DNA of 35,537 bases from an uncultured Lachnospiraceae bacterium (GTDB lineage: Bacteria; Bacillota; Clostridia; Lachnospirales; Lachnospiraceae). The notes beneath the pieces were generated by a model. That model had not been told where the DNA came from, made no database searches, and worked only from the letters and a program-made list of their open reading frames with translations. Position 1 is the stretch's first letter, and every line of letters begins with the position of its first letter. Positions 1-8,412 of the stretch are shown here, piece after piece. The translations under genes were made by a program, and so were the position numbers. Location: positions 1 to 35,537 of the forward strand of contig CAJTVD010000039.1 in assembly GCA_910579495.1 (NCBI GenBank). The letters are read 5' to 3'.

Positions 1-57
1 GGGATGAGCGTTCGCCTCACACGCGAGAGGTCATGGGTTCGAGCCCCATTGCTTCCA
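1..57 (+). tRNA. tRNA-Val (anticodon CAC), 5' part outside the window
   Basis: The anticodon stem TTCGC/GCGAG (one G-U pair) encloses the loop CTCACAC, giving anticodon CAC at 18-20, which reads the valine codon GUG. The T arm ATGGG-TTCGAGC-CCCAT and the 3' acceptor strand TGCTTCC with discriminator A follow at 35-57. The D-arm 5' half and 5' acceptor strand lie before the window. CCA is not encoded. The identity rests on the anticodon, so a folding program on the full gene would settle it. Confidence 0.88.
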
Positions 58-69
58 TTTTTATATGAA

Positions 70-117
70 GCCGCAAATTCAGGGATTTTCCAGTAAAATC
101 AATGGTTTGCGGTTTTT
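70..117 (+). terminator. Rho-independent terminator after tRNA-Val
   Basis: CCGCAAA at 71-77 pairs with TTTGCGG at 106-112 and is followed at once by a T5 run. The loop is long (28 nt), so the hairpin is not optimal. Its place just after the tRNA and the T tract support termination. A second small GGGCCA/TGGCCC hairpin lies at about 128-146 and could serve the gene coming from the other side. Confidence 0.6.
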
Positions 118-150
118 GTGTAATTAGGGGCCATTTTGGTTGGCCCAGGC

Positions 151-1839
151 TTAAGGCTGGCCAATCAGGACTTTCTTCCCTTCAAATGCAAATCCATATT
201 TCCGGATCCGCTCCGGCGCAATACCGCCTGCCTCCAGCGCCGCCGCGTAGTTCATAGCATCAATTTGGCCTAATGCATCCGCCACAGCCTCTTCCAATGT
301 CTGTTTTTTTCGCCGGGCTGCAAACCTTAAATTCTATAATGACTGCATCATCCGAGACCCTGCGCGGTTCAAGCACTACATCATATCTCCCGAACCCGCT
401 CTCCCTGTTGGAGGTAATCTTATACCGGTCCTCCAGATCCACCATAAGCCCCAGGACAAATCCATGATAAAACCGTTCCGGTTCAGATTCTGCCGAAGGA
501 TTTTTACCGGTATCAAAATAACTGAATGTAACGGCCGAAATCCGGTTTATATAAGTATTCATGGCATCTATGTCCCGCTGCATCAGTGCTTTGACAAAAG
601 TATTATAGTCGGATGTAAACTCTTTAAACCATTCATCTATCATCTTCTCAAACATAATGGCCACTTCCCTGTTTGTAAGTGCAAGCTCATATTCCATCCG
701 TTCTTTTTGGTTCAGGCCGTACTTTTCCACCCGCAGATAGCCTGTTGCCAGCAAAAGGCTCCAAATAGCGTTTTCGTTGCTTTTCAACTGGCTGAATACA
801 ATCTGTTCGTCAATCTGTGCACAAAGTTTCCTGCCGGAAAGCAGATCCTCCATGGCTACTTTTGTCTGTGCGCTCCCCTCCCTGATCAGGCATCCCACCA
901 AGCTGTTACTGCTTGTATTCGCCCAATAGGTAGTAAAAATCCGTTTATCCAGATAATTAATAATTGACCACGGATTGTAGATATCCTGTACTCTTCCAAA
1001 TGCAAAGCCATCATACCAACTTTTTACCCTGCCCCTTTGGTCAAACAATCCATATTCTTCCAAAGCTTCCCAGACTTCTTCCTGGGTAAAGCCAAAAGAA
1101 CTTTCATATTTTTCAGAAGTTGTAGCCACCACTTCAATATTGTTCAAGTCCGAAAAAACGGATTCCTTACTGACTCTTGTAATCCCAGCCATCAATGCCT
1201 TTTCCAGAAACGGATTCGTTTTAAAGGTGGCATTAAACAGATTTCTCATAAACAGGACAAGCTCATCCCAGTAACCGCCCGTATAAGCCTCCTGCATGGG
1301 TGTATCGTATTCATCCAATAAAATGATCACCTTTTTCCCATAATAGCGCATCAGGTATTCGGATAACATATTCAGGGCTTCCGATGCAAGATGATCTTCC
1401 ATATCATCTGCCATCTTTAGATATAACTTTTTTTCTTCTCCGTTCAGGCATCCGCTCCCAAGCAAAAAATCGTATTTGTTGTATAACCTCTTTATACCCA
1501 GGCATATCTTCTTTCTGGTACCCACAAATGAATGTTCTTTCACTTTTGCAAAACTAAGATAAACTACCGGATATGTCCCCTGCAAATTCCGGTATTTTTC
1601 ATCCCGCCAAATGGAAAGCCCCTGAAACAAATCACTTCTTCCTGCATACTCCACAGAAAAAAATTCTCCAACATGCTCACATTCAGTGTCTTCCCAAACC
1701 TTCGGGGGCGGGTGATCAACGTAACTACATCATTATTTTCCCACCATTCCTTTATGAACAGCGTTTTATCTATATAAAATATATTCTCTGTGATCAATTC
1801 CCCAAAATTCTGATGGCCAATGCCAACTTTCCTTGCCAT
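151..1839 (-). pseudogene. PF09820-type AAA-ATPase / PD-(D/E)XK nuclease-like gene with two frameshifts
   Basis: This is a member of the large family with an N-terminal 'AAA-ATPase-like' domain (PF09820) and a C-terminal PD-(D/E)XK nuclease-like domain (PF08011); its role is unknown. The first frame starts at 1839 and holds the P-loop-like TRPRRFGKT. The middle frame (to about 310) holds the Walker B-like LLDEYDTP and the nuclease motif IIEFKV. The third frame continues as QTLEEAVADALGQI and ends ERIRKYGFAFEGK...VLIG with TAA at 151-153. The first break is in a 7-base A run at 1657-1663, where one more base would restore ENFFSVEYAG. The second is in a 7-base T run at 304-310, where one base fewer would restore PAKKQTLEE. 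Repaired, the protein has about 560 residues, normal for the family. Decay, phase variation or base-calling error all remain possible. An intact paralogue lies at 27020-28645. Confidence 0.85.
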
Positions 1840-1878
1840 ATACCCACATCACCTTTGATACAAATTTGCCCTTTTTAA

Positions 1879-2091
1879 AAATTATACTGTAAAACACAAA
1901 CTTACACAAGCGCTGACGGTAAATTCCCGCGGGCACACCCGAAGGCTTCTAAATATTCAAAACTGGGGCATTTTGAGAAAGAGGCAAATACCTTGCGGCG
2001 CCTCATTGACTGGCTTGGGGAAAAGGGGGCTTATTGTGAAATGGGGTATCTGAAACAGATGCCCAACTCTGTGCCCGCCTCTTCCCAATAA
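1879..2091 (+). pseudogene. Possible decayed ORF tail, unknown
   Basis: Between the broken PF09820-type gene and the debranching enzyme gene, an open frame with no start codon runs from just after a stop at 1876-1878 to TAA at 2089-2091. It translates to a mixed, hydrophilic, protein-like stretch containing KLGHFEKEANTLRRLIDWL and ends NSVPASSQ. It has no promoter or ribosome binding site. I do not recognise the family. It may be the 3' remnant of a lost gene or a chance open frame; the rest of this 288-base interval shows nothing else. Confidence 0.3.
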
Positions 2092-2127
2092 CCGTCAATC
2101 TTATTTGTGAAGGGCAAAATAATACTG

Positions 2128-4083
2128 CTATTCCCTAAGTGCATCATACACTCTCAGTATCTCGCCCACGCTCCACGCCTGGGCAAAGCAGCCCTTGGAA
2201 GAAACCGGGTTCTCCCCGTCATAAATCTCCGGAAGCTGCCCGATGCATCCCTCCCGGAGGGCGGCTTCCATGCTTTCAAGCTGTCTCTCCACACACGCCC
2301 TGGCCTCCTTAGAATAACCGTTGACCTTCAGATATGCCAGATAATATGCGCCTAAGGGGAACACCCAAACGGTCCCCTGATGGTACGCCAGATCCCTCTC
2401 CAGCACCTGCCCCCCATAAAAGGGATGGAACTCCCCATCCTCCGGGGCCAGGGTCCGGAGGCCATAAGGGGTATAAAGCTTTTGGAACACCACATCCACT
2501 ACCTGCTTTTCCTTCTCAGGTGAAAGCAGGGAGAAAGGCAGGGAGACTGCCCAGATCTGGTTACAGCGGACCTGGCCGTCCGCTTTCGTCCCGGACAGCA
2601 CATCCTTAAGGCATCCGGCCTCTTCATTCCAGAATTGCCCCTCAAAGCTCTCCTTCACTTTGGCGGCAAGCAATGCATACTCCCCGCCCTCCCGGCCTTC
2701 CTCCGGCGCATAGGCCGTCCGTGCCAGTTCATCCATCATGCACAGGGCGTTATACCAGTAAGCATTGATTTCCACCGGCTTCCCATGCCTGGGGGTGGGG
2801 AGGATATCCCCTACCCTTACGTCCATCCAGGTCACCTGGTCAAACCCCCGCCCTGCCATGACCAGCCCGTCACTGTCCATGCCAATGCCAAAGTCTGTCC
2901 CCTTCCTGTACCAACCCACAATATCCTCCATGGTCTTCCATGCCTTTTTTACAAAAGCGGCATCCCCTGTCTTCTTATAATATTCATAGACAGTTATGAT
3001 AAACAAAAGGGAGGCATCCACCGTGTTATACCTTGGGGACTGCCCGCCCTCCGGGAAGAGGTTGGGCATCAGCCCCCTGTCACAGTATGCCATAAAGGTT
3101 TCCAGGATGCTCCTGGCTGTCCCATACTGGCCTGTGGCAAGGCAGCAGCCGTTTAAGGCAATCATGGTATCCCTTCCCCAGTCTTCAAAGAAGGGGAAGC
3201 CCGCCAGTATGGTCTGTCCCTGGGTGGACGCCCTGTAGGAAATAAACTGGTTGGCGGCTGTTGCCAGGGCCTGGGCCGCCTTATTTTCAAAGCCTGCTTC
3301 CTGCCTTAGGCCGTCCCTGAAAGCAACCACGCTTTGGCACATTTCTTCTACTGTGGGAAGGGTCTCCTCCATGCCATAGGCCATATGGAGGGTTTTCCGC
3401 CCTCCGGGAGGGACGGTGATGGAAATGCTGTGGTTTACCGCCGTCCGCCCTGTCTCCATCCTTCCGTCACAGGCATCATATGCATAATACAGGCCATCGC
3501 AAAATGCCAGTGGCAGCTGGCAAAACTCCCCGTCCGTGGAAAAATACAGCACCTGCCCGTTAGCGCTGATTTTCCCCCTTTCTATGGCAAACTCCTGGTC
3601 GTTGGGCAGAAGGCTGCCTTTGGGGACAAACTGCAGATGGGGAAGTACCTCCAGCCTAACCTCCTCCCCGGAACGGTTGTTGACCTCATAAGAAATCCCC
3701 ACCGTATTCTCACCCTGCCCAAGGACAAGGGTTTTCACCACTTCCGCCCCCTTTACCAGATAGGTCCATCTGGGATAATCCCTGTAGCAAAAATCGCTCT
3801 GATACAGGTACCCATTCTCCCTCTGCCCATGGCTTCCATAGTCCTGGCTGGAGATATGGGTTTCCCAATCTCCCAGGGAAAGCCTTTCCTCCAGCCTGTG
3901 GATCATGTTAAACCGGTGATTGGGCGAATGCACGCACGCCATCAGTACCGAATGGTCATTTCTCCCGCAGGAGCCAATGATGGTAAGGGAAGAAAAGCCC
4001 CCCAACCCATTGGCCATAAGATAACAGTTTTCTTCCCCTCTCTGGAAAGTTTTCCAATCCTGTTTTCCATAAATAAACTTCAT
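2128..4083 (-). CDS. Amylo-alpha-1,6-glucosidase / glycogen debranching enzyme (GH133)
   Basis: The 651-residue protein is a stand-alone bacterial GDE-type debranching enzyme that hydrolyses alpha-1,6-linked glucose stubs in branched maltodextrins or glycogen. The N-terminal beta-sandwich region begins MKFIYGKQDW and includes LMANGLGGFSSL near residue 25. The catalytic (alpha/alpha)6 region holds the family signature FFEDWGRDTMIAL near residue 300, then PRYNTVDASLLF, and ends with CFAQAWSVGEILR. There is no signal peptide, so it is cytoplasmic. GGAGG precedes ATG by 6 bases. It lies 36 bases downstream of the pullulanase gene on the same strand, so the two are probably cotranscribed and act on the same imported oligosaccharides. 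No convincing terminator follows the stop. The family call is firm; the exact preferred substrate is inferred. Confidence 0.9.
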   Translation of the reverse strand: MKFIYGKQDWKTFQRGEENCYLMANGLGGFSSLTIIGSCGRNDHSVLMACVHSPNHRFNMIHRLEERLSLGDWETHISSQDYGSHGQRENGYLYQSDFCYRDYPRWTYLVKGAEVVKTLVLGQGENTVGISYEVNNRSGEEVRLEVLPHLQFVPKGSLLPNDQEFAIERGKISANGQVLYFSTDGEFCQLPLAFCDGLYYAYDACDGRMETGRTAVNHSISITVPPGGRKTLHMAYGMEETLPTVEEMCQSVVAFRDGLRQEAGFENKAAQALATAANQFISYRASTQGQTILAGFPFFEDWGRDTMIALNGCCLATGQYGTARSILETFMAYCDRGLMPNLFPEGGQSPRYNTVDASLLFIITVYEYYKKTGDAAFVKKAWKTMEDIVGWYRKGTDFGIGMDSDGLVMAGRGFDQVTWMDVRVGDILPTPRHGKPVEINAYWYNALCMMDELARTAYAPEEGREGGEYALLAAKVKESFEGQFWNEEAGCLKDVLSGTKADGQVRCNQIWAVSLPFSLLSPEKEKQVVDVVFQKLYTPYGLRTLAPEDGEFHPFYGGQVLERDLAYHQGTVWVFPLGAYYLAYLKVNGYSKEARACVERQLESMEAALREGCIGQLPEIYDGENPVSSKGCFAQAWSVGEILRVYDALRE

Positions 4084-4119
4084 CCCGATCCTCCATTCCT
4101 GCTTTTTGTGTGTATATCC

Positions 4120-6039
4120 CTATTTTCCCAAAAGCAGCCCGCTCTGCCCCTTTACCAGCAGTTCTTTCTGCCCGCCGGGTATCCCCCAGCAGCAGCCCGC
4201 CTCCCTGGCGTCCGCCAGGATTTCCCACTGGCCTTCCGGCAGCTCCAGGGTATAGCCCTCAAAAGAGCCGTTATAAATAATCAGCAGCTCTTCCCATTTT
4301 CCCCCGCTGTGGTCAAAATCCCGGTTATCCACCCAGAAGGAAACCACCCGTTCCCCGCAAATATTTTTCTCCCGGATGCGGGCGGCGGCGGACCTGGACT
4401 TGTCGCACAGCCCTGGCAGCTTTTTCCGCAGCCGGATCAGCCCCCGGTAATAATCTACCAGCTCTGCATACTCCACTGTCCTTCCCCACTTGAGCATATT
4501 CAGCTCCGGCCTGGAGCAATAGCTGTTGTCCTCCCCCAATTTCGTCCGCCCGAATTCTTCCCCTGCCTGCATAAAAAGGCTTCCCTGGCAGGTGAAATAA
4601 ATAAAAGCGGCAAGCTTGTTGGCGGCAAGCACATCCTCATACCGGCGGGTAAAGTCTGACTCCCCATTATGCAGCGTCAGTACCAGCTTATCCCAGAGGG
4701 TAAAATTATCGTGGGCAGACACATAATTGATAATCTGGGCGCAGCTTCTTGGGCGGAAGGATGCCCCGCCGTCCCGCCAGCCGGTCACCGCATGGAGGAT
4801 CAGGGATTCCATGCCCCTCCCCCCATTCACAAATCCCGGTTCTTCCTCATAAAACACATGCCCTTTAATTGCGTCCCGGGTATCGTCGCTGAAAAATCCG
4901 ATACCATTGTCCAGGCTGCCTGCATTCTCTTTAAGGGCTGCCTGGGTCCCCCTTTCCATGGGGGAATCATCCGCACGCCAGGGCTCCCCGTAGAGCATCT
5001 TCTCCCCTTCGCCAAATTCCGCATTCAGCTCCCGGCGTATCCGGTTCATCAGCTCCACTGTCAAAAGCCCCATCAGGTCAAAGCGGAAGCCGTCCACGTG
5101 GTATTCCCTGGCCCAGTACATCACCGAACCTGCAATATAATTATCCACCATAGCCCTGCCCGCCGCAATATCGTTCCCGCAGGCCGAACCGTCTGAGAGG
5201 CTCCCGTCAGCCTGGTAACGGTAATAGTACCCCGGCACCATCCGCTGGAGCCAGGAATCCTCCCGGTAGGTGTGATTATAAACCACATCCATAATTACCC
5301 GCAGCCCATTCTTATGAAGCGCCTGGATCATTTCCTTGCATTCCCTGATACGCACCAGGCCGTCTTCCGCATCCGTTGCATAGGAGCCTTCCGGCACATT
5401 AAAATTCACCGGGTCGTACCCCCAGTTATACTGGCTCTCATCCCCCGCTTCATCCACCGAGCCATAGTCAAAGAAAGGGAGCAGATGCACATGGGTGACT
5501 CCCAGGGATTTTAAATACTCCATGCAGGTAGGGTATTTCCCGTTGGTCCCCATCAGGGTAAAGGCTTTGTACTTCCCTCTGTAAGGTTCCGGCACGCCGC
5601 TGTCCTTATCATAGGAAAAGTCCTTGATGTGGAGCTCATAAATAATCTGCTCCCCCTCCATGGCCGGGGCAGTATCCTCCCCGAACCCTTCCGGGTCTGT
5701 TTTTCCCAGCTCCACCACCATGCTCCTGCTGCCATTGCAGCTACAGCCGACTGCGTAAGGGTCCGCCGTCCGTGTATCCTTCCCATCAATCCTTACAAGG
5801 TAATCATAATACATCCCATGAAGGTTTTCAGGAAATTCCCACTCCCAGATGCCCTTTTCCTTCCGGTGCATCTCCTCCGCCCGGCAGGCCTCCCCTCCCG
5901 TGCCCTCCTTATAAAGGCGCAGTTCTACCCTTTCTGCCAAGGGGCTCCAGGCCTTAAACACTGTCCGCCCCTGCTGGCAGCATACCCCCAGGTCTTTTCC
6001 GTCATAACGATACTTTTCATCAAAATCTTTATCTATCAT
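4120..6039 (-). CDS. pulA: Type I pullulanase (GH13 with N-terminal CBM48-like domain), cytoplasmic
   Basis: The roughly 639-residue protein cleaves alpha-1,6 branches in maltodextrins, limit dextrins or glycogen. A CBM48-like domain (about residues 15-95) precedes the GH13 barrel. The type I pullulanase hallmark YNWGYDP is near 205. The GH13 regions are DVVYNHT near 252, DGFRFDL with the nucleophile Asp near 321, LYGEPW with the acid/base Glu near 352, and SAHDN near 445. There is no signal sequence. An upstream GTG at 6048 sits directly on AGGAG and is unusable, while ATG at 6039 lies 8 bases after AGGAG, so that start is chosen. A terminator hairpin separates it from the transporter genes, suggesting read-through expression or an unseen promoter. 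The debranching enzyme gene follows after 36 bases. Confidence 0.95.
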   Translation of the reverse strand: MIDKDFDEKYRYDGKDLGVCCQQGRTVFKAWSPLAERVELRLYKEGTGGEACRAEEMHRKEKGIWEWEFPENLHGMYYDYLVRIDGKDTRTADPYAVGCSCNGSRSMVVELGKTDPEGFGEDTAPAMEGEQIIYELHIKDFSYDKDSGVPEPYRGKYKAFTLMGTNGKYPTCMEYLKSLGVTHVHLLPFFDYGSVDEAGDESQYNWGYDPVNFNVPEGSYATDAEDGLVRIRECKEMIQALHKNGLRVIMDVVYNHTYREDSWLQRMVPGYYYRYQADGSLSDGSACGNDIAAGRAMVDNYIAGSVMYWAREYHVDGFRFDLMGLLTVELMNRIRRELNAEFGEGEKMLYGEPWRADDSPMERGTQAALKENAGSLDNGIGFFSDDTRDAIKGHVFYEEEPGFVNGGRGMESLILHAVTGWRDGGASFRPRSCAQIINYVSAHDNFTLWDKLVLTLHNGESDFTRRYEDVLAANKLAAFIYFTCQGSLFMQAGEEFGRTKLGEDNSYCSRPELNMLKWGRTVEYAELVDYYRGLIRLRKKLPGLCDKSRSAAARIREKNICGERVVSFWVDNRDFDHSGGKWEELLIIYNGSFEGYTLELPEGQWEILADAREAGCCWGIPGGQKELLVKGQSGLLLGK

Positions 6040-6052
6040 ATCATCCACTCCT

Positions 6053-6095
6053 AAAAAGGGCGGCTACAAAATAATTATTCTATTTTGCAGCCGCC
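6053..6095 (-). terminator. Rho-independent terminator after the permease gene
   Basis: On the minus strand GGCGGCTGCAAAATA pairs with TATTTTGTAGCCGCC (one mismatch), and a T5 run follows at 6053-6057. It lies between the last transporter gene and pulA, and its T tract runs almost into the pulA ribosome binding site. It probably reduces pulA and debranching-enzyme transcription relative to the transporter genes. Confidence 0.85.
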
Positions 6096-6140
6096 TTTTC
6101 TATACTTCATTTTTCTAAAACATCCCTTTGATATTTTATA

Positions 6141-6992
6141 TTAACCCTTCACAGCCCCTGATATCCCTTCCACATAGCACTTCTGTGTCAGCAGGAAGAG
6201 TATGGCAATGGGGATGGAAATAACCACGCACCCTGCGTAGAACTGTGTATAATAGTATTCCACAAACTCCTGTTCCAGCATCGTCCATAAGCCAATGGCA
6301 ATGGTATAATAAGGCGTCTCATTGCCCATGATCACCTTTGCAAAAATGTAATCCACCCAAGGGCCCATAAAGGCAGTGATCAATGTATAGGTAATAATGG
6401 GCTTTGACAGGGGAATGGTGATCTTAATAAAAGTATCCCACTTAGAAGCGCCGTCAATGTATGCCGCCTCGTCGATGGTTTTCGGGATGGTGTCAAAAAA
6501 TCCCTTTGCCATATAGAACCCAAGCCCCGCCCCGCCGGAGTAGACAAGCACCAAGGCCACCTGCTTTAAAACACCGGATTCCAGGAAACCAAGGCCCTTT
6601 AAAATATAGTACACAGCGATCATGGACATAAAGCCCGGGAACATCCCCAGTACCAGCGCAATATTCATAAAGGTTTTGCGCATTTTAAATCTCAGCCTGC
6701 TCATTACATAGGATACGCAGAGCACAAAAAATGCGGAAAGGACTGTACTGAATATAGCGATGATAAAGGTATTGGTAAACCATCTGGTAAAGTCAATGCT
6801 GCTGTTGCCATGAAACAGATTGATGTAATTATCCAGGGTAAAGCCCCGGGGCCATATATAGCTCTTGTAGGAGCCGCCCTCCTCACGGAAGGATGTGAGG
6901 ATTACGTAAAAAATCGGCAATACCCAGATAATGCTAAGGACCGTTAACAACACATAACAGGCAGCATTGGTAATCATTCTTTTTGCTCTCAT
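6141..6992 (-). CDS. malG: Maltodextrin-type ABC transporter permease, MalG family
   Basis: The 283-residue integral membrane protein is one of two permeases of a carbohydrate (CUT1) ABC importer. It has about six hydrophobic segments, the first at residues 12-33. The EAA loop that contacts the ATPase reads EAAYIDGASKWDTF near residue 190. Similarity of this shape to MalG/MdxG, and the neighbouring binding protein, pullulanase and debranching enzyme, make maltodextrins the likely substrate. Its start codon shares one base with the stop of the upstream permease gene (TAATG), implying translational coupling. A strong terminator follows 46 bases after the stop. Confidence 0.9.
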   Translation of the reverse strand: MRAKRMITNAACYVLLTVLSIIWVLPIFYVILTSFREEGGSYKSYIWPRGFTLDNYINLFHGNSSIDFTRWFTNTFIIAIFSTVLSAFFVLCVSYVMSRLRFKMRKTFMNIALVLGMFPGFMSMIAVYYILKGLGFLESGVLKQVALVLVYSGGAGLGFYMAKGFFDTIPKTIDEAAYIDGASKWDTFIKITIPLSKPIITYTLITAFMGPWVDYIFAKVIMGNETPYYTIAIGLWTMLEQEFVEYYYTQFYAGCVVISIPIAILFLLTQKCYVEGISGAVKG

Positions 6993-8386
6993 TATTGGAA
7001 CGCCCCCTCATCTTTGTAAGAACCTGTACGCCTGTACGTTATCAGTGACACAGTTGCAAGGATAATAAACACCAGAATACCGATAACCGCTCCCAGGTTG
7101 TAATCCTTTTGGGTGATCGTTAACCTGTACAGCCAGGTAACCAGCAAATCGGTCTTTCCTGCATAGTAATAATCCAGTGAATCAGGGCCGCCTCCTGATA
7201 ACAGGAAGATTACGTTAAAGTTGTTAATATTCCCGGTAAAGGATGTAATCAGGTTGGGGGTCATAACAAACAGCATGTAAGGAAGGGTGATCTTCCTGAA
7301 AATCAAAGGCGCGCTGGCACCGTCAATTTTCGCCGCTTCATATAACTCCCCTGGGATATTCTGCAAAATACCTGTGGTGGACAGCATGGTAAAGGGCACG
7401 CCGATCCAGATATTGATACAGATTATGGTAATCTTTGCATACAGAGGATTGGTGAAAAAGGGAATGGATTCCGTTGTCCCAATGATCCCAAATTCACGCA
7501 AAAGCACGTTCACAGGGCCGTTGGCGTTGAAAATCGTCCTCATACTCAGCAAAGTAACGAACTGGGGCACTGCCACGGAAAGCACGAACATAAACCTCCA
7601 GAAGCCTTTCCCCTTTGTGCCTTTTCTGTTAATCAAAAGGGCAAGCAAAAGGCCCAGTATGTAACAGCTTACCGTTGCAAATATTGCCCACACCAGCGTC
7701 CATGACAGCACCGGCCAGAAGGTGGCAGCCAGCTTGCTCCCCTGGGAAAACATTGCCTGGAAGTTTGCCAGCCCAACCCAGTCAAATAAGTTCCCGGGAG
7801 GCTGGTGCTCATGGTCATAGCTGGTAAAGGCAATTAAAATCATGAAAATCAGTGGTACAATGGTGAAACATAAAATTCCGAAAATCGGGAATGCCAGCAG
7901 GAATGCATGGAGGTTTTCTTCTGTAAGCGACCTTAAATCATCCCTGAAAGTAGGAATATCCATTCCTTTTTCCTTGCGGAACTGTGTGCAGTAGGCGCTT
8001 TTGCCTGACATGCATCCCACAAAGATAGCGGCTGCCGTCAGCACAAGCGTTATTACGCCGTATAACAGGCAAAGCATGGAATCATCGCCTGTGGTATATT
8101 CAAATATTCCCAGTGCTTCATTATACACCTGCCCCTGCTCTGCGGTACCCAGGGTGATAAAATCACCCAGGGCACCGATGCCGAAGGAAAACAGGTAGGC
8201 AAAATATGCAATTTCTATTATAAGAAATAGTAAGCCCCTCACAACCTGTTTATTTACAATATTCCCAAGCCCGAAGAGAAAGAAAGACAGCTTCGTCATA
8301 GGATTGCCATTCTTAAATGCCTGCGCAACGCTGGCATCGCTGGGCTTAAAATAAACAGACTGGGTTTTTTTCTTAAAGATCCCCAT
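6992..8386 (-). CDS. malF: Maltodextrin-type ABC transporter permease, MalF family
   Basis: The 464-residue permease partners the MalG-like protein. It is longer than a minimal CUT1 permease because of an N-terminal extension of about 150 residues with three hydrophobic segments, comparable in layout to the extended N terminus of MalF. The core begins near LLAFPIFGILCF, and the EAA loop reads EAAKIDGASAPLIF near residue 355. The start has an AGGAGG-type site (AAAGGAGGTTTTCAG-ATG). It lies 26 bases after the binding protein gene with no terminator between, so it belongs to the same operon. Confidence 0.9.
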   Translation of the reverse strand: MGIFKKKTQSVYFKPSDASVAQAFKNGNPMTKLSFFLFGLGNIVNKQVVRGLLFLIIEIAYFAYLFSFGIGALGDFITLGTAEQGQVYNEALGIFEYTTGDDSMLCLLYGVITLVLTAAAIFVGCMSGKSAYCTQFRKEKGMDIPTFRDDLRSLTEENLHAFLLAFPIFGILCFTIVPLIFMILIAFTSYDHEHQPPGNLFDWVGLANFQAMFSQGSKLAATFWPVLSWTLVWAIFATVSCYILGLLLALLINRKGTKGKGFWRFMFVLSVAVPQFVTLLSMRTIFNANGPVNVLLREFGIIGTTESIPFFTNPLYAKITIICINIWIGVPFTMLSTTGILQNIPGELYEAAKIDGASAPLIFRKITLPYMLFVMTPNLITSFTGNINNFNVIFLLSGGGPDSLDYYYAGKTDLLVTWLYRLTITQKDYNLGAVIGILVFIILATVSLITYRRTGSYKDEGAFQ

Positions 8387-8412
8387 CTGAAAACCTCCTT
8401 AATAAACATCCG

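Noticed and set aside
464..967. Open frame of 167 codons on the plus strand
   Set aside because: It is antisense to the broken PF09820-type gene, which has recognisable motifs on the other strand.
1..2127. Integrative element inserted at the tRNA-Val 3' end
   Set aside because: No integrase is encoded nearby and I saw no second copy of the tRNA 3' sequence in the window; the boundary would lie outside it in any case.
3334..4659. Long open frame of 441 codons on the plus strand
   Set aside because: It is antisense to the debranching enzyme and pullulanase genes, is rich in Pro/His/Leu without domain character, and has no ribosome binding site.
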